Origin: RBG-13-66-14 sp964436465
GTDB taxonomy: Bacteria; RBG-13-66-14
NCBI GenBank assembly: GCA_964436465.1
Contig: CAYTCV010000008.1
Coordinates: 1-57,668 of the forward strand
Length of the DNA: 57,668 bases
Reading direction: 5' to 3'
Both the position numbers and the translations under genes were made by a program. Shown here in pieces: positions 38,732 through 48,018 of the stretch (the first letter of the stretch is position 1; the number at the start of each line of letters is the position of its first letter). The notes below the pieces were generated by a model. It saw nothing but the letters and a program-made list of their open reading frames with translations. It did no database searches and had not been told where the DNA came from.

Positions 38732-41700
38732 GGCGTCCTGCGGGTGAAAATGCCGAAGCCGCCCCAGTACGCCGGGCTGGGGAAGCTCTCCCGGGTCGAG
38801 AGCTGGGCCAGCCGGAGCGCCTCGGCGGGAGAAAGGCCGTCGGCGAGGTTCAGGAAGAGGTTGCGGACGGTGATGGCGGTGGCGATGTCCGATGTGCGCC
38901 AGAAGGTGGCGGCTACGGAATCCGCCCCGGCGAAGAGGAAGGCCCGCGCCAGGGATAAGAATTCCAGGCCGTCGGCCCCCTCGGGCACCGCCGTCTCGCA
39001 GGCCGAGAGGACCGCCAGCTCGCAAGTCAGGGGCAGGGAGATAATCTCCCGCACGGTCAGGAGGCCGTCGTCGCCCGTTCCCTCGTCCGGCGTGAAGCAA
39101 AGGGCGGAGGAGAGCGGGTCGCCAGGGGCGAGCCGGGTATGGGTGGCCAGGTGCAGCCAACGGGCCCGACCGGCCAGCTCGGTGTAACTGCTCTTCAGGG
39201 CGGCCGGGCCGGTGAACGGCTCGGGACCTCCGGGGAACAGACCGGCGATGCTCTCCGCCTCCTTCTCGGCGAAGGGGAGGTCGTCCCGGGGATTTCCCGT
39301 GGCCGGGTTGGCGAAGCTGACCAGCGGCAGTTCGCCGTAGACGTCGTTCACGGGCGTGAGCCAGGCGGTGAAGCTCGGGGCGTAGGCCAGGGGGAAGCGG
39401 TCCAGCAGGCAGCCGTCACCGAAGGGCAGGAGGCCGAAGGGCACGTAGACCAGCTCGCCGTCGGGGATAATCAAGAGCTCGTCCGGGTCCGCCGCGGATA
39501 GCTCGTCGGCCCAGGGGCCGATGACCTCGGCGGCCAGAGCGGCGGCCAGCTCGTTGAAGCGGTCCGGGTCGCCCCGAGAGGTGAAGAGGGTGGTCAACTC
39601 CCGGGCGGCGTTCCGGGCGGTCTGGGCCGGTCTCTCGACGACACGCACCCCGTCGCCGTCCACCAGCCAGCTCCAGAGACGGTCGCCGTCTATGTGATAG
39701 ACCAGGGCCGCCCGCCGGTCTCCGACGCCCCGGATGATTTCCTCCGCCGTCGCCGTTTTGCCGACAACCCCGGCGAAGGCGGGCCACCGCTCGGCAATCT
39801 CATCCACGAGCACGCCCTCTTCCGCCAGCGCCCCGTCCAGCCCCGCGTCGCTCTCCGCCCCGAGGAGGAGTGAAATCCGTCGGGAAGCGTCGGTGTACCG
39901 GGCCAGGGCCCGGCCGAGTTCCGCGTCCCGCCAGGGGATGTCCGCCGACAACAGGGCTCTTTCGCCGACGACGGAGCGGCAGATTTCTTCCAACTCCAGG
40001 CTGCGGCGAAAATCCCCGGCCTCGAGGGCGAGTCCGATGCCGTGGGTGAAGAGCTGCTTGGCCCCGACGAAGATGCCCTGAAGAGCCGCGGAGAGGGGCG
40101 ACTCGGGCGCGGCCTGCCGGACGGTTTCCAGGGCCAGATTGAACTCGGCCAGCGCGGTCGGTCTGTCCCCGTTTTTTTCGGCCAGCCGGCTGAGCTGGTG
40201 GTGGACCCGCCAGAGGAGGTCCGGCCGGTCGGCGGCGACCGCCCCCCTCCGGGCCCGCTCCAGGCAGTCGGCCGCCTTCGCCGGGTCGTCGGTGAGGACC
40301 AGACGGGCCACGTCGCAGTAGCCCAGAATCGTCCGCGGGTTCGTCAGGTCCGCGTCCGCCAGGTAGCGCTCGTGGAAGTCGACGGCCTCGGCCGTCTTCC
40401 CCTCCAGCTCGGCGACGGCGGCCAGGTGCCGCAGGTCGTTCGACACCCCCTGGGAGTAGCCGATTCGCTGGTCCTCGGCCAGCGCCTCCTCGAAGTGGAC
40501 GCGGGCTATTCCCGGCCGGCCGCTGAGACGGTAAACGAGGCCCAGGTTGGAGTGGGCGGCGGCGGTCTCCTGGGCGTCGCCGGAGGCCTGGGCCCTCTCC
40601 AGGGCGGCCGTCGCCGCGGCGAGCGACTCGTCGGTCCGGCGCATCCCCAAGAGCGACAGCGCCTCGCTGCCCAGGAAACGGGCGATGAGGCCGGGCGGTC
40701 CCGCCTCCCCCAGCTCCGCGAGGACCTGCCGGCTGATTTCCAGGGATTGGTTGAAGGAGCGGTCCTTCCAGTACGCCTTGGCCAGGCCGAAGAGGTTGTC
40801 CAGGCGCGCCGCGGGTGCGTCGGGCTCGCCGGGGTACTTCTCCGCCTTGGCCAGGCCTTCCGTGTGGTACGCCCGGGCGGCGGTGAGGTCGCCCTTCTCC
40901 GTGGCGATGAAGCCCAGGAGCGCCAGGGCTCTCGCCTCACCCACCGGGTCGCCCAGGGAGACGAAGGTCAGCCGGCTGAGCTCGGCGTAACTCTCGGCCC
41001 GCTCCTGGTCGTCCAGGTTGGCCTGGTAGAGATTCCCCAGCTCGAGCGTTACCTGGGCCCGCGTCGCATCTCGCTCCGCCCCCACGGCCAGGTCGGCGGC
41101 CAGGTTGTACTCGACCGCCGCCTCCTCGAAGCGGTAGGCGCGCACCAGGAGGCGGGCTCGGTCCAGGTGGCCGGAGAGGTAGGGGTCTACGAGGGCGGCG
41201 ACCTCGGGTCCGCCCAGCTCGCCCAGGGCGTCCAGGTAATGGCCGTTGGCCTCCAGCCCCGCGTCAAGGTTGCCCGCTTCGGCCTCCAGGGCGCTCAGGC
41301 GCCGATAGGCCTTGGCGCGGGAGACCGGGTCGCCGGCGGCCTCGAGGAGCTTCAACTGGTATTCCAGCGCCAGCTTCAGCTTCCCGGAATCGTGCGCGGC
41401 GCTGACGGCGGCCCCCCAGAGCTGCAGCTTCTTCTCGTCGTCCCCCAGCCGCTCCGCCATCCCCGCGGCCTTGAGGAACTGGTACAGGGCGGTCTCGAAA
41501 TCCCCCTCCCCCTGGTACGCCAGGGCCGAGCGGACCGTGTTCGAGAACTGCTCCTCGGCGAAGGTGCGCGCCTCGACGTCGGAAAATCCGGCGAATCCCA
41601 GGAGCATCGCCCCGGCCCAGTCCGTCGTGGACGGGTATTTCTCCCGCACCTCGAGCTGGGCCCGGCGCACCGCCTCGGCCGGCGGCTCGCTCAACCGCCA

Positions 41701-44700
41701 GCGCGCGAAGGCCTCCGCGAACAGGTTCCGCGCGCCGTCGGCGGCGGTGTTGGGAGAGAAGATGAGGCTGGGTACCCCGGCGTAGGTGAAGCACCGGCAC
41801 AGGACGGCCAGGCCGCTTCCAATCCCGGGACCCAGCTCGATACGGTTCCCGGTGTCGTTGAGGCTCACGACGTTGATGTCGAGGGTGTTGCCCAACAGGG
41901 CGTTGAAGTTCAACAGCCCCTGGTCGCGGCGGGCGAGGCGGCCGGTCTGGGCCTCTGAAAGCCGGAAGCCGAAGGAGAGCGGGTCCCCGCCCGAGAACTC
42001 CAGGGGCACCGTCATGTCCAGGTGACCCTTCGAGGTGATGGATTCTATAAGCTCCGACTCGGTGACGTCGGCGGGGGTCATGTCGCCGGAAACCTCCGCG
42101 CTTCTCTCCTGCGCGGCCTGGCGGTCCGATTCCGGCACACCGACCCGGCCGACGAAGAACATCGGCTTCGAGTAACTCGCGTTCCGGGCGTCGTGGCAGT
42201 AGGTAAGTTCGGAGAAAGAGGCCACGACCGCCATCGGGGTGGTCTCCACCAGGGGCCGGCCGTCACCGGCGGGGAGGGCGGGCCAGGGTACGCGCCAGAG
42301 CACGCCGTCCGGCGCGACGTAAACGGTCCGGGCGCCGCCCAACTCCCCCGCGAACGGGGAGAGGAGGAGGTTTCCGAGCTCGGTGACAGCGTTGGCGTCC
42401 CCGGCGGACGCCCCGTCCACCAGCTCCCGGGCCGCCGCCCGGTTCAGCGCGATTCTCTCCTGCCGAACGCCGCCGGAATCCAGGAGCCACGCGTAGAGGC
42501 CGTCGCCGGCGAAGAAGTATGTCAGCAGAATCTCGCCCCCGCGCAGCACCTGGCCGGCATCCTCGAGCCCGGAGGGATACACTCCAACCAGAGCGGTCAG
42601 GATGGGTTTCCGGGCGTGCTGCTCCTCGACGATTTCGTGGTAGTGGAGCCGCTCGTCCACCAGTTGCTTTCGCAACCCATCCAGCTCACCGGCCACCGCG
42701 GGGTCCGCGGAGAGGCTTTGGGCGGAGATTCGGTCGCTCAGGTCCGATATCCGCTCCTGGGTGAAGAGCTCGTCGCCCAGGAACAGCTTGTCCATCTCGC
42801 TGGCCAGCTCGAGCTCCCGGTCGGCGAAGATGCTCGCCAGGTACGCCTCCTGCTCGCGGTCCACCAGGCGGAGGGCGTCCTCGGCGGCCCCGGCCTCGGC
42901 CGACAGGACGACCATCTTCTCGTACAGGTCACGGATTTCGGCGAATGTCACCGAGAGGGGCACGGTTTGGGTTTTCTGGCCGATTTCGCGCTCCACCGTC
43001 TCCAGGGCCTGCTCCAGGTAAACCCTGGCCCGGCCGGGCTCACCGCGTGAGAGGTAGAGCTCGGCCAGAGAACGGCTCGCCCGCCAGGACAGCCGGTCCA
43101 GGGCGAAGAGGTTCGCGCGGTCCCGCGCCCGCTGCAGGAGGTTCTCCGCCTCGGAGAAGCCGAGCTGCACCAGCGCCACCCCCCGGTTGTGCTCGCAGGC
43201 CACCGCGCCGGCGGCGTCCCCCAGGGTCTCGTAGGCGTTCTGGGCGGTGAAGAAGGCGGCCTCGGCCTTTCTTATCCGTTCGTACCGCGCGACGGGGGTC
43301 TCGTTCTCGCCCCCGAGGTACAGACGCAGCAGCCCGCGGGCGTTGGCGATGCGCGCCCCGAGCTTCGGGTCCGCCACGCTCGCGAGCTTGGGGGCGTACT
43401 CCTCGAGCGCGGCCTGGACCTCGGCGGCTATATCGTGGAGGTCGGTCGCCCCCTCATCCGTCCCCCAATCGGGGAACAGTTCCTCGACGGGCGTCCCCTC
43501 CATGCGCACCCGGTCGGCGATGTTCATGGCGATTTCCGCCAGGTTGGAGAGCGCCACGAGCGCGCCCCGGTACGCTCCGCCCTCGAGGCACGCCTGCATG
43601 GAGGCGAGGTAGTCCTTCGCCGCCTCGGCCAGGTCGCCCAGTTTGTAGGAGAGGTAACCGATGCGGTTGTAGATTCTCCCCCTTTCGGCGGAGACCACCT
43701 CCTCGTTCTTCCCGCCGGAGGTTTCCTCGAAGAGGGCCAGGCGCTCCTCGTAGCAGGCGATGGCCGCCCGGTAGTCCCCCCGGCGGGAGTGGCACTTGGC
43801 CGCGAAGGTGTAGATGAGCTCCTTCTCGCCGGCGAGGTCGAAGCCCCGGGCCGCCTCCGAGGTATCACCCACCAGCCCCGCGCTGAAGGAAAAATCCAGC
43901 AGGCCGCTCGAGGCGGTCGAATAGCGGGCCCGGCCGAGCTGGTCCAGGACGTCGAGCGCCTGCTGGAAGTAGTCGAGGGCGTCGGCGTAGAGCTGGAGGA
44001 AGTAGTAGCAGACGCCGATGTTTCGCAGGGCGTAGGAACGCTTGGCGCGGGCGGCCAGGGCCCGCTCGGCGGCGCGGGTGCGGTCGCCCAGGTCCGGCAG
44101 GTCCGCGGCCGCGGCCTCCTCCCGCCGGGCCACCCGGTCGTACAGGTCGGCGGATTGGATGAAACAGTTCAGCGCCTTGTCGTAGGCTTCCTGTTCGAAG
44201 TAGACCAGCGCCTGGCCGTCGGTGCACATCAGCACGCCCACGTCGTTTCCCAACTCGGCGAAGAGGTCCCGGGCCGCCCCGTAGTGCCGGACGGCCTCGG
44301 GGTAGTTCTCGGTGTGCCGGGCGCAGCGGCCGGCGTTGAAGTGGAAGCGCGCCTCCACCTCCGCCCCCTGCGGCGCAGGTCTAAGCTCCTCGCGCCGGTT
44401 GTAGTGCTCGTAGGCCGGGCCGAAGTTGTACAACAGGTAGTTGGCGTTGCCGAGGGCCAGCTCGATGTCGGCCTCGAAGTCCGGGTACTCCGTCTCGTCG
44501 TTCTGGGCGCGGGCGAGGTTCAGGTAATCCAGGGACTTTTCAAGATAATCGCCGGCCTCCCGCTCGTTGTCGTTCTCCCTCTCCCGGACGGCGCGTTCGA
44601 GGTCGAGCCAGCCCAGGGTGAACCAGGCGGCCGGAAAGAAGAAGTGGAGGTCCACCGCCCGGCGGAGCTCGGCCTCCGCCTCGGGCAGCTCGGCGTAGTT

Positions 44701-47022
44701 GACCCCGCTCCCCTGGCCGGTGGGAGGGTAGGTCAGGGCCAATCCGAGGGCGTAGTGGGCGATGGGGTCGTCGGGTGAGTCCAGGAGGCGATTCCGGTAC
44801 TCCCGCACGATGTCGTCCCGCTTGCCCATGTCCTCGCAGTAGAGCTTGACCAGGGCGCGGTGGCTCCGGTCGTTGGAGTAATCGAAGTCCATGGCGCGGC
44901 GGATGAGCGTCTCGGCGCGTTGGAGGTCGTTGCGCCGGCGGTAGCCGTCCGCCTCCTCCACCAGAAGGCGGCGCAGGGTCTGTGAGGCGCGGATGGACTC
45001 CAGCCCCCCAGAAAGTTCGCCGTAGGTGTCCACGATGCGCTCCAGGGCCGTCGCGGCCTCCTCCGGGTGCCCGAGGTCCTTCTCCACGTCGGCGATTTTA
45101 AACAGGACGCTCACCCCGAGGAAGCTCGCCCGCGGGTAATCCGCCAAAACCTCATGGTACGCGACCAGGGCCTCCTCCTCCTGGCCCATCCGCCGGAGCT
45201 CGTCGCCGATTTGACCCTGGGCGTAGCCGGCCAGTTCGGGGTATTCGGCGAAATCACGGGTCATCTTCTCCAGGGCCACGATGCGCTCCACGTCGCGCAG
45301 GTTGCCCACGGTTAGGCTCACCAGGTCGCGCTGGGTCAGGTTCTGCCACCTCTTCTCGGCGGGGTAGTTGGTGAGGATGTAGAGGTAGAGGTCCCGGGCC
45401 TCGTCGTGCCGCCCGAGCCGTTCCAGGGAGCGCGCCGCCTTGAAGTCCGCCTCGGCGCGCAGGCTGAAATCGGAGCCCAGACGCGCGGCCGCATCGTAAC
45501 TTTCGAGCGCCTCCTCCACCCGGCCCACCCGGTACAGGACGTCCCCGGCCAGGATGAGGCTGCCGCAGGCGACCTCGGGAACGTAATCCGCGGTTTCCGT
45601 CGCCAGGTCCCGCGCGCGGGCCAGGATGTCGGGGGTCGCCTCTTCCACCGTCCGCCCCTCGTCCACGTACCGGTACGCCGCGGGAAGCTGGTCGAAGTAG
45701 ATGGCCCCGAGCCACTCCTGCTGGAGCCTGGACAACACGCTGGCCGCCCCGGCGGTTATGCCCCCCGGCCAGCGGCCGACCACCCCCGCGCGCTCGAGCC
45801 CGGCCTGCCGGCTCCAGCCGAGATTCTCCATGTCGGAGGCGAGCTCGAGCTGGGCCCGGGCGGCCAGGTCCTCCTGACGGTAGAAGGTGTCCACGAAGAG
45901 AGTGAAGGCCAGCAGCCGGGCGACGGGGTCATCGACGACCCCCCGCGCCAGGCGCAGGGCGGTGGAGGGGTTTTCCGGCAGCTCGGGCGGGGCGAGCGGC
46001 ATGCTCCAGATGTCGCCGTTGGAGGAGCGGTCCGAGCTGAAATAGACCAGGGTACCGTCGGTGTCGGCGAAACCGTCCCAGTCGGCGCCCGCGGTGAGGC
46101 GGCGGTAGGCTGCCTGGCCGGGCTTCAGACGGTCGGCCGCGGCTGCTCCGGGCGTCGAACCCTCCAGAATGCGCTCCAGCGCCTCCGCTTCCAGAAGGCA
46201 AAGCTGGGCGTTGTCCCGGGTATCCACGACACCGTCGGAGTTCGTGTCCAGGGCGAAACGGGTGAAGAGGATGCCCTCCGGTCTCCAGCGCGGCCGGACC
46301 ATGACCCCCGCCTCGGACGCCAGGGTTCTGCGAAGGCCGTCCGAGAGCCGCCGGGCCTCCAGGGTGCTGCCGCCCACCCCGGGGACGACGTAGCACAGCC
46401 AGGAGCCGTCGGGGGAGAGGGTCGGATTGGCGCCGCCCGCCTCGGTGATGCGCAGAAGCCCCTCGCCCGTCCGGTTCACCCGGAAGACGTTGGACAGGTT
46501 CGGGGGCGGCTCCCAGTCGGCGTCCACCGTTCCGGGGGGGGGCCGGTAGTCGGCGGGCTCGGACCGGGTGAAGTAGATGTATTGTTCGTCGAGTGAGGGT
46601 ACGGGGGTCTCGTCGCGGCCCGGGTGGGTCGTCAGCCGCGTAGCGAAGCCCAACTCGATGCTGTATGAGTAAATCTCGCCCTCGGGGTCGTCGCGGGTGC
46701 TGGTGAAGTAGATTTTCGTCCCGTCGGACGACCAGACCGGGTTGTAATCGTCGGCGGTGTTGGTCGTGAGCTGGGTCTGCTCGCGGCTCTCCAGGTCCAT
46801 GAGCCAGATGTCCGAGTTCCCGCTCGAATCGGACACGAAGGCCAGCCGATTGTCCCGGCGGTTGACCGCCGGGGAGGACTCGAAGGAAATGCGGGTGGTT
46901 ATTTGGACCGGCTCGAGCAGGGGGAACGTCTCCGGCCCCTCTCCCTCGGGGGCGTCGGCTCCCAAGGCCGGCGCGAGGAGGACCGGTAGAAACGCGCAGA
47001 TGAGCGGGCACAGACGCGGCAT
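38728..47022 (-). CDS. giant secreted propeller-TPR-CHAT-TPR-CHAT protein
   Basis: 2764 residues with a signal peptide (1-21). Order: TolB/PD40-like propeller (about 38-350, blades with DIWLMDL and EIYSYSI), long TPR array (about 390-1455), a CHAT domain (about 1480-1810), a second TPR array (about 1820-2330), and a C-terminal CHAT domain (about 2425-2764). The last CHAT keeps the caspase-like dyad: His2628 in LHLATH (codon at 39139-39141) and Cys2675 in LSACETA (codon at 38998-39000). The first CHAT keeps a candidate His1667 but has Asn1722 where Cys is expected (SLNDTG), so it is probably inactive. The protein is predicted to be exported, unlike most CHAT proteases. The ATG has AGGAAAA upstream. 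The target is unknown. Confidence 0.9.
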   Translation of the reverse strand: MPRLCPLICAFLPVLLAPALGADAPEGEGPETFPLLEPVQITTRISFESSPAVNRRDNRLAFVSDSSGNSDIWLMDLESREQTQLTTNTADDYNPVWSSDGTKIYFTSTRDDPEGEIYSYSIELGFATRLTTHPGRDETPVPSLDEQYIYFTRSEPADYRPPPGTVDADWEPPPNLSNVFRVNRTGEGLLRITEAGGANPTLSPDGSWLCYVVPGVGGSTLEARRLSDGLRRTLASEAGVMVRPRWRPEGILFTRFALDTNSDGVVDTRDNAQLCLLEAEALERILEGSTPGAAAADRLKPGQAAYRRLTAGADWDGFADTDGTLVYFSSDRSSNGDIWSMPLAPPELPENPSTALRLARGVVDDPVARLLAFTLFVDTFYRQEDLAARAQLELASDMENLGWSRQAGLERAGVVGRWPGGITAGAASVLSRLQQEWLGAIYFDQLPAAYRYVDEGRTVEEATPDILARARDLATETADYVPEVACGSLILAGDVLYRVGRVEEALESYDAAARLGSDFSLRAEADFKAARSLERLGRHDEARDLYLYILTNYPAEKRWQNLTQRDLVSLTVGNLRDVERIVALEKMTRDFAEYPELAGYAQGQIGDELRRMGQEEEALVAYHEVLADYPRASFLGVSVLFKIADVEKDLGHPEEAATALERIVDTYGELSGGLESIRASQTLRRLLVEEADGYRRRNDLQRAETLIRRAMDFDYSNDRSHRALVKLYCEDMGKRDDIVREYRNRLLDSPDDPIAHYALGLALTYPPTGQGSGVNYAELPEAEAELRRAVDLHFFFPAAWFTLGWLDLERAVRERENDNEREAGDYLEKSLDYLNLARAQNDETEYPDFEADIELALGNANYLLYNFGPAYEHYNRREELRPAPQGAEVEARFHFNAGRCARHTENYPEAVRHYGAARDLFAELGNDVGVLMCTDGQALVYFEQEAYDKALNCFIQSADLYDRVARREEAAAADLPDLGDRTRAAERALAARAKRSYALRNIGVCYYFLQLYADALDYFQQALDVLDQLGRARYSTASSGLLDFSFSAGLVGDTSEAARGFDLAGEKELIYTFAAKCHSRRGDYRAAIACYEERLALFEETSGGKNEEVVSAERGRIYNRIGYLSYKLGDLAEAAKDYLASMQACLEGGAYRGALVALSNLAEIAMNIADRVRMEGTPVEELFPDWGTDEGATDLHDIAAEVQAALEEYAPKLASVADPKLGARIANARGLLRLYLGGENETPVARYERIRKAEAAFFTAQNAYETLGDAAGAVACEHNRGVALVQLGFSEAENLLQRARDRANLFALDRLSWRASRSLAELYLSRGEPGRARVYLEQALETVEREIGQKTQTVPLSVTFAEIRDLYEKMVVLSAEAGAAEDALRLVDREQEAYLASIFADRELELASEMDKLFLGDELFTQERISDLSDRISAQSLSADPAVAGELDGLRKQLVDERLHYHEIVEEQHARKPILTALVGVYPSGLEDAGQVLRGGEILLTYFFAGDGLYAWLLDSGGVRQERIALNRAAARELVDGASAGDANAVTELGNLLLSPFAGELGGARTVYVAPDGVLWRVPWPALPAGDGRPLVETTPMAVVASFSELTYCHDARNASYSKPMFFVGRVGVPESDRQAAQERSAEVSGDMTPADVTESELIESITSKGHLDMTVPLEFSGGDPLSFGFRLSEAQTGRLARRDQGLLNFNALLGNTLDINVVSLNDTGNRIELGPGIGSGLAVLCRCFTYAGVPSLIFSPNTAADGARNLFAEAFARWRLSEPPAEAVRRAQLEVREKYPSTTDWAGAMLLGFAGFSDVEARTFAEEQFSNTVRSALAYQGEGDFETALYQFLKAAGMAERLGDDEKKLQLWGAAVSAAHDSGKLKLALEYQLKLLEAAGDPVSRAKAYRRLSALEAEAGNLDAGLEANGHYLDALGELGGPEVAALVDPYLSGHLDRARLLVRAYRFEEAAVEYNLAADLAVGAERDATRAQVTLELGNLYQANLDDQERAESYAELSRLTFVSLGDPVGEARALALLGFIATEKGDLTAARAYHTEGLAKAEKYPGEPDAPAARLDNLFGLAKAYWKDRSFNQSLEISRQVLAELGEAGPPGLIARFLGSEALSLLGMRRTDESLAAATAALERAQASGDAQETAAAHSNLGLVYRLSGRPGIARVHFEEALAEDQRIGYSQGVSNDLRHLAAVAELEGKTAEAVDFHERYLADADLTNPRTILGYCDVARLVLTDDPAKAADCLERARRGAVAADRPDLLWRVHHQLSRLAEKNGDRPTALAEFNLALETVRQAAPESPLSAALQGIFVGAKQLFTHGIGLALEAGDFRRSLELEEICRSVVGERALLSADIPWRDAELGRALARYTDASRRISLLLGAESDAGLDGALAEEGVLVDEIAERWPAFAGVVGKTATAEEIIRGVGDRRAALVYHIDGDRLWSWLVDGDGVRVVERPAQTARNAARELTTLFTSRGDPDRFNELAAALAAEVIGPWADELSAADPDELLIIPDGELVYVPFGLLPFGDGCLLDRFPLAYAPSFTAWLTPVNDVYGELPLVSFANPATGNPRDDLPFAEKEAESIAGLFPGGPEPFTGPAALKSSYTELAGRARWLHLATHTRLAPGDPLSSALCFTPDEGTGDDGLLTVREIISLPLTCELAVLSACETAVPEGADGLEFLSLARAFLFAGADSVAATFWRTSDIATAITVRNLFLNLADGLSPAEALRLAQLSTRESFPSPAYWGGFGIFTRRTP

Positions 47023-47073
47023 TTTTCCTGCGGGTTACGGCGCGGCGCCTCGGTACGGGCTTTTCTAACCAGG

Positions 47074-47079
47074 ATTATA
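47074..47079 (-). promoter_or_regulatory. possible -10 box of the giant CHAT gene
   Basis: A perfect TATAAT on the minus strand, within GTGTATAAT, lies about 50 bases before the ATG. The -35 region (TACCCA) is poor, so an activator or an extended -10 may be needed. The rest of the 219-base divergent gap holds no other clear element apart from the Shine-Dalgarno GGGAGG of the barrel gene. Confidence 0.4.
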
Positions 47080-47241
47080 CACGCCGTCCGCCCCGTTGGG
47101 TAGCATTCGACGGGGCGGCGCCTTGCCAAACGACCGCGGAGATGCTAACCTTCGAGTGAAGGAGGATGTTGTCGCGTAAGGCGATGCGTTTTCCGTAAGT
47201 CACTGTTCCACGCAGGTGGGCGAACACTCTGGGAGGTTGAG

Positions 47242-47898
47242 ATGAAGCCAACGGTGGTGGTGCTCCTCTTCGTCGCCCTCGTCGCCTCGTTCTCGGCCGA
47301 TTTTTCCGGGAAGAGGGGCTACGGTCGTTTCGGTTTCCGCGCCGCCTATCCCGTCGCCCTCACCGACCCCTTGCCGCAGGCGTTCGATAACGAAAACATC
47401 GCGAGCACGGAGTACACGCCCAGCGTTTACGCGGCCCTGGAGGGCGGGGTCGGTTTCTCCGATTACCTGGAGTTGACCTTCGGATTCAACTTCCACTTCG
47501 CCACCGCCTCGGCCACCAACATCCTCGGCGACCATATACCGAGCTACGACCTCACCGCGGGCGAGGGCTCAATCGCGTTCGGCCTGAATGCCTACTTCAT
47601 CAGGGGGAACATCCGGCCCTACGGTCACGTGGACCTGGGCGTCTCCTTCAACTACACCGATTTCGACAACGCGCCGGGCTACACGCGCTCCCTGGCCCTG
47701 GGCGTGGGGGTCGGCGTCGGCTGCCAGTTCGTCCTCGGCCAGGTGTTTTACCTGGAGCCTTTCGTCCACTACCGCCTCCACGCGAGCGGCACCTACACCT
47801 TCAACATCGACCAGCCGGGCTACGAGCCGCGGGAGCAGGATTTCCTGGCCACGCCGATGGTTCTCTGCTGCGGCCTGGGATTCGGGTTCCTCTTCTAG
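47242..47898 (+). CDS. outer-membrane beta-barrel protein
   Basis: 218 residues with a signal peptide (1-19, VASFSA) and alternating strands such as YLELTFGFNFHFATA, SLALGVGVGVGCQF and FYLEPFVHYRLHASGTY, ending in a hydrophobic strand with terminal Phe (GLGFGFLF), the usual barrel ending recognised by BamA. The size fits an eight-stranded OmpW/OmpA-type barrel. GGGAGG lies five bases upstream of the ATG. It diverges from the giant CHAT gene and may share its control region. No ligand can be inferred. Confidence 0.8.
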   Translation: MKPTVVVLLFVALVASFSADFSGKRGYGRFGFRAAYPVALTDPLPQAFDNENIASTEYTPSVYAALEGGVGFSDYLELTFGFNFHFATASATNILGDHIPSYDLTAGEGSIAFGLNAYFIRGNIRPYGHVDLGVSFNYTDFDNAPGYTRSLALGVGVGVGCQFVLGQVFYLEPFVHYRLHASGTYTFNIDQPGYEPREQDFLATPMVLCCGLGFGFLF

Positions 47899-47936
47899 CG
47901 GTCGGTCCCGTTCAATAGCGATTTCCGCGGCGTCGG

Positions 47937-47961
47937 GCAAGGGGCTTGGGCCCCTTGTCTC
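47937..47961. repeat. family A palindrome (copy 4)
   Basis: GCAAGGGGCTTGGGCCCCTTGTCTC has arms AAGGGGC/GCCCCTT around TTGG. It lies 39 bases after the barrel gene stop and could serve as its 3' end. Confidence 0.6.
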
Positions 47962-48018
47962 CATTGATTCTTGACCAAAGGGGTAGTCCTTTATATCATG
48001 GGGGCCGTGAGGACGGCG

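Noticed and set aside
40042..41958. 638-codon rightward open frame within the giant CHAT gene
   Set aside because: Antisense shadow of the TPR region, with no ribosome-binding site or domain.
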